Assembly (NCBI GenBank): GCA_965207985.1
Contig: CBDBND010000034.1
Location: forward strand, 310,001 to 374,000
Reading direction: 5' to 3'
DNA from: CBDBND01 sp965207985
GTDB taxonomy: Bacteria > Pseudomonadota > Alphaproteobacteria > Rhodospirillales > Rhodospirillaceae
DNA: 64,000 nucleotides
The position numbers and the translations under genes are program-made. The notes under the pieces were generated by a model. The model did not search any database and had not been told where the DNA came from. It saw only the letters and a program-made list of their open reading frames with translations. Of this stretch, positions 60,828 through 64,000 are shown piece by piece (the first letter of the stretch is position 1; every line of letters begins with the position of its first letter).

Positions 60828-61982
60828 CTAAACCGTCGCCGTGAAGATGGGCCAGGTGAAGAAGTTCACGTAACCATCGCCAGTTTGTTCCGAACTCTTG
60901 TGGCTGGGCTGCAATATGCGTTTCACCTTGTCCTTGTCGAAGCCGGCCTCAATGGCCAAGGCCGGCAAATCCAGACTGCGTAATTGCCCCATAAAACTTT
61001 CGTTGTTGTTGTAGACCTCCCATTCCATAAGGAAGGAGGTCAGCGGGTCGAGATCGCGGTCCTGTTCGAGATCCAAATGCAGCATGACGCCGCCCGGCGC
61101 CAATAAGCGGCGGCACTCGGCGAATATGCGCGGCAGCGCCTTGCGCGACGTTTCATGCATAAAGAAGTGGGAGACGATGACGTCGAAGGATCGGTCTTCG
61201 AAATCGGTTTGCTCCGCGTTCTGTTGGCTGAAATGCACGGTACGGCCCAGCGCTTCGGCCCGGCCGTGGGCATAGCGCAGCAACGGCGCGCTGACATCGA
61301 CGGCGTGCACTTCCGCCTCCGGATAGGCATCGGCCCAAGGCAAAGTGGAATGGCCGACAGTGCAGCCGAGATCGAGCACGCGCTTAGGCGTACGATCGGG
61401 AAAATGTTCCCGGTAGCACTCCACCGTCGTCCACCCTAGGTCGTCATTAAGTGCGCCCAGAGAGTCCATGGCATAGATGGGCAGACTGCCGTCGTAGAGC
61501 GCGCCGGCGGAGAGGTCGCTGTTGCACACTTCCGAGTGATACCCGCCGGGCTGTAGGTGGATGTCGTAAGAGGTAAGATAAGCCGGCATGGAAAGATCTG
61601 GGTTTAATGTCAAAGTTCCTTGAGTGTCTTGCGGTGGCGCCTTACCCATCAAATCCGGCAGGGACCGCTCTACCGTATCGACCACGGAATCCCACATCAG
61701 CTCCTGACTGTTGCGTTGCATGGCGCTCCAAAACTGATAGTACGGATCCCTGGTCATATGTTTGCGGACTTCGTGCCGGTCCTTAGGCACGCGGTTGTTG
61801 CACTTCTTAAACGCCGGTTCCACCCGATGCTCATAAGCCAAACGGTTGCCCGGATAAACTTCTGTCGCAAGATGGGACCGAAGATCGCGCACAAATGTCT
61901 GCCGCGCACCTTCGTCATGGCTCGGACAGGCCAGCAGACGATGGTGACCGGGGTGTGATGGGTATCCGGGATGTGCACTCAT
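60828..61982 (-). CDS. SAM-dependent methyltransferase (family member 2 of 3)
   Basis: 384 residues, ATG 61982 with AGGGAGGGG upstream. The N-terminal helical domain ends in LTLNPDLSMPAYLTSYDIHL and QPGGYHSEVCNSDLSAG, as in its relatives. The methyltransferase domain has VLDLGCTVGHSTLPWADAYP, VHAVDVSAPLLRYAHGRAEA, FEDRSFDVIVSHFFMHETSR and LLAPGGVMLHLDLEQDRD. It lacks a signal peptide. It is followed by the exported MBL hydrolase gene. The substrate is unknown; the MBL partner suggests hydrolysis and methyl transfer on related compounds. Confidence 0.86.
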   Translation of the reverse strand: MSAHPGYPSHPGHHRLLACPSHDEGARQTFVRDLRSHLATEVYPGNRLAYEHRVEPAFKKCNNRVPKDRHEVRKHMTRDPYYQFWSAMQRNSQELMWDSVVDTVERSLPDLMGKAPPQDTQGTLTLNPDLSMPAYLTSYDIHLQPGGYHSEVCNSDLSAGALYDGSLPIYAMDSLGALNDDLGWTTVECYREHFPDRTPKRVLDLGCTVGHSTLPWADAYPEAEVHAVDVSAPLLRYAHGRAEALGRTVHFSQQNAEQTDFEDRSFDVIVSHFFMHETSRKALPRIFAECRRLLAPGGVMLHLDLEQDRDLDPLTSFLMEWEVYNNNESFMGQLRSLDLPALAIEAGFDKDKVKRILQPSHKSSEQTGDGYVNFFTWPIFTATV

Positions 61983-62109
61983 GATCCCCTCCCTTTTGTT
62001 CCGCCTATGCTAACACAGAGAAGCTCTACTCAGACCATTGTCATGGAACGTAGCCGGACACTCCGGGTAAGATGGAGAGAAAGCTTTGGCAAAGGAGGAG
62101 GCTGCGGCC

Positions 62110-62688
62110 ATGGACCCCAACCCCCATTTCAAAAGGATTCCCCGGGACGAACTGCCCAAGGATATGCAGTCCGCCTGGGACCACGCCAAGGAACTCCACG
62201 GCCAATCCATTGGTATCGAAGTTTGGGGCAACGCGCCGCATGTTTTCAATTGGTATCACACCCAATTCTATCAAAACCTGTTTTACGGCAGCGCGCTGGA
62301 CCGCAAGCTCATTGAACTGGTGCGTTTACGCCTTGCCAATGTGCATGGCTGTGCCAACTGCAACCGGGCAGACCGCAAGGGCGCGCGTGAAGCCGGCGTT
62401 CCCGAAGAACAAATTGAAGGCCTCGACGATTATGAGAACGGCCCTTTCTCAGACCGGGAGAAAGCGGCCTTGGCCTTGGCCGATGTCATGGTGCTGACCA
62501 ATCCCATGGGCTCCATCACCAACGAGAGCTACGACCGCGCCAGCGAACACCTCACCGATGGTGAAATGCTTGAACTGGGTGTGATCATGGCCGTGCTCTG
62601 CGGCATAGCCAAAATGATCTTTGCCTACGATCTCGTCGAGAAAGAGGACTACTGTCCGTTCATACCCGGCACGCAGGCAGCTGAGTAA
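62110..62688 (+). CDS. Carboxymuconolactone decarboxylase (CMD/AhpD-like) family protein
   Basis: ATG 62110 is chosen because AAAGGAGGAGG lies upstream; 192 residues. The CMD fold is seen in LIELVRLRLANVHGCANCNR with the CxxC pair (CANC), then AREAGVPEEQIEGLDDYEN and REKAALALADVMVL. Such proteins are peroxidases (AhpD-like) or decarboxylases of gamma-carboxymuconolactone. With the redox CxxC present, a hydroperoxide role is possible. It lies between two related methyltransferase genes, on the opposite strand from both. Confidence 0.87.
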   Translation: MDPNPHFKRIPRDELPKDMQSAWDHAKELHGQSIGIEVWGNAPHVFNWYHTQFYQNLFYGSALDRKLIELVRLRLANVHGCANCNRADRKGAREAGVPEEQIEGLDDYENGPFSDREKAALALADVMVLTNPMGSITNESYDRASEHLTDGEMLELGVIMAVLCGIAKMIFAYDLVEKEDYCPFIPGTQAAE

Positions 62689-62703
62689 CTAAAATTCCAT
62701 CCC

Positions 62704-63876
62704 TCAGACCGTCTTCACCGCAACCATGTGCTTTTTACGGGGATACGGAGACGGCGCGTCGGTGCGTACATCAAAGCCCGCTCGCCGCATAGCGCTTTCG
62801 TAATCGTACTCGGTGTAGGCCGTGTGCCATACTTCCGAGTTCCATTGGGTGTTCCACCAAGTGTTGTATCGGGACCACATGGTCTTGCGCGGCAAGGGCA
62901 GAGAGAAAGATATTTCGATGGGGAAGAACACTCCGCCCGGTCTCAACGTGCGCAATGTTTCGCGAAAGATGTCGTTGGCAGCATCAGTCGTCACTTCGTG
63001 GAACAGAATATTGGCCACAACGAGATCGAAATAATTGTCCGGGAAACCATGGTCCTCCGCCAATCGCTGAGCAAAATGCACTTCAATGCCAAGATCCACA
63101 GCCCGCATATGAGCGTAGCGCACCATCGGCCCGCCTACGTCGATGGACCAGACTTCCGCATCGGGAAAACGCTCTTTTAGTGCCGTGGCGGTCTGACCGC
63201 AACTGCAGCCGAGGTCAAGAATACGCCTGACCTTACCGTCGTCGGGAACGGGCACCGCGCTTACCGTGTTGATGTGCTGCTTATCCTGATCGTTGCGGTG
63301 TATGTAAAGGTTGTTGGTGCCGTAATGGTACATATGCCCGGCGAAGGCATCGCCCACATAACCGCCAGGCTGATTGTGGATTTCATGGGCGGTATAGGGC
63401 GGGATGTACATGTCCGGATTCAGTTCCAGAGACCCGGGTCCTACTTTGTCTGCCGCCGCCATTTCGCTGAGATAGCGATCGGCGTCACTGTGAAAGGCAT
63501 CTTGCAAACGTGCCCACATGATCAGCTGACCGTCGATCCAAGCGTGGGTCCTAGCCATGATGATCGGATCGGTTGATAACAGTTCATTCAATTCGATCAG
63601 GGATATGTCGTCTATGTCGGAATAGCCGGCTTCCCTGAAGAGAGTTCTTACCCGACGCATCGCTGCCCGAGTGAGATCCGTATTAACGAAATTTCTAAGC
63701 GAGGTGGAAAAGTCCTCCGCGCTTTCAATATCCCGTGTTGGAAGACGCTCAAGCCGGCCGATCTGGCCACGCAGCTCAACATCTCCGGCAAAGTCGGCGT
63801 AGGCTTTGGCACGGGAAAGCAGCAGTGAGCCGGCTGCCACTGACGCTCCTAGCAATTTGCGACGATTGAGAAACAT
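62704..63876 (-). CDS. SAM-dependent methyltransferase with Tat-type leader (family member 3 of 3)
   Basis: 390 residues, ATG 63876 after GAGGAGG. The start MFLNRRKLLGASVAAGSLLL and SRAKAYA is a twin-arginine leader with a possible cleavage site. The rest matches the two cytoplasmic relatives: LELNPDMYIPPYTAHEIHNQ, QPGGYVGDAFAGHMYHYG, ILDLGCSCGQTATALKERFP, VWSIDVGGPMVRYAHMRAVD, FPDNYFDLVVANILFHE. A SAM enzyme outside the cytoplasm would lack cofactor unless exported with it bound, so either the leader acts as a membrane tether or the fold has another role. Converges on the CMD gene. Confidence 0.85.
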   Translation of the reverse strand: MFLNRRKLLGASVAAGSLLLSRAKAYADFAGDVELRGQIGRLERLPTRDIESAEDFSTSLRNFVNTDLTRAAMRRVRTLFREAGYSDIDDISLIELNELLSTDPIIMARTHAWIDGQLIMWARLQDAFHSDADRYLSEMAAADKVGPGSLELNPDMYIPPYTAHEIHNQPGGYVGDAFAGHMYHYGTNNLYIHRNDQDKQHINTVSAVPVPDDGKVRRILDLGCSCGQTATALKERFPDAEVWSIDVGGPMVRYAHMRAVDLGIEVHFAQRLAEDHGFPDNYFDLVVANILFHEVTTDAANDIFRETLRTLRPGGVFFPIEISFSLPLPRKTMWSRYNTWWNTQWNSEVWHTAYTEYDYESAMRRAGFDVRTDAPSPYPRKKHMVAVKTV

Positions 63877-64000
63877 GACAGGCCTCCTCTGGGTAGCCCG
63901 ATCATCGGGTGTCTTTGACTTTATTCAGCATACAGGGTTCCGGCCATCCGTAACAAATCAAACTCAGAGCTTGGCCTTCGGAGTGAACGCCACTTGTGAC

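Noticed and set aside
1..64000. CRISPR arrays, tRNA or rRNA genes, prophage
   Set aside because: No regularly spaced repeats, no cloverleaf or rRNA-like segments, and no phage structural genes could be seen.

Overview
The window is a GC-rich chromosomal segment that most resembles a free-living or marine-type Alphaproteobacterium, possibly Rhodospirillales-like. This rests on family content only: an Hpt-domain protein, DUF1289, short-type QueF, TAXI-TRAP, many Tat-exported oxidoreductases and the ECF sigma/DUF6249 set. There are no rRNA or tRNA genes and no CRISPR array that I can see. Apart from a few housekeeping genes (trkH, mgtE, queF, tam, msrP), it is an accessory catabolic region built from repeated members of the same families: three DUF1838 proteins, four cupin genes plus a remnant, five SDR-like proteins, three related methyltransferases, a Rieske oxygenase, and three exported NmrA-like Rossmann proteins.

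Layout. 1-4.6 kb: FGE-like partial gene, DUF1838 + Rieske oxygenase, then two broken genes (HpcH-type lyase, DUF2235 hydrolase). 4.8-12.2 kb: msrP, a complete IS5-type element (5835-7422), two c-di-GMP-type signalling proteins, trkH, a gene broken by TAG. 12.3-22.6 kb: membrane protein + TPP enzyme, then a TonB receptor, a terminator, and a tight operon cupin - DUF1838 - fibrillin-like - GPH transporter - HD-domain oxygenase-like - small exported protein. 22.6-33.6 kb: histidine kinase, IS630 copy, an isochorismatase/deacetylase/cupin operon divergent from a TAXI-TRAP transporter, broken methyltransferase, tam. 33.7-42.3 kb: DUF1289, queF, IS remnants, SDR genes, frameshifted DUF1838, exported MDR, ECF sigma operon. 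42.3-54.5 kb: the most IS-damaged part (IS256 remnant, IS427-type, IS3-type and IS5-type elements) with broken PPC, cupin, amine oxidase and GH114 genes around an orphan molybdopterin dehydrogenase subunit and a methyltransferase. 54.5-64 kb: Hpt protein, mgtE, glyoxalase-like gene, the exported Rossmann operon, MBL hydrolase + methyltransferase, a CMD-family protein, and a Tat-tagged methyltransferase.

How the genes may work together (inference). At least nine proteins carry twin-arginine leaders, and several belong to families that are normally cytoplasmic and need NAD(P) or SAM. With the TonB receptor, GPH symporter and TAXI-TRAP system, this suggests uptake and partly periplasmic oxidation and remodelling of some organic substrate that I cannot identify.

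Decay. About a dozen genes are interrupted by single stop codons, frameshifts, truncations or IS insertions. One cupin gene is split by an IS3-family element so cleanly that removing the element and one 3-bp target copy restores a 273-codon frame. The single-base lesions could be real decay or sequencing error; the IS insertions with target duplications are real rearrangements.
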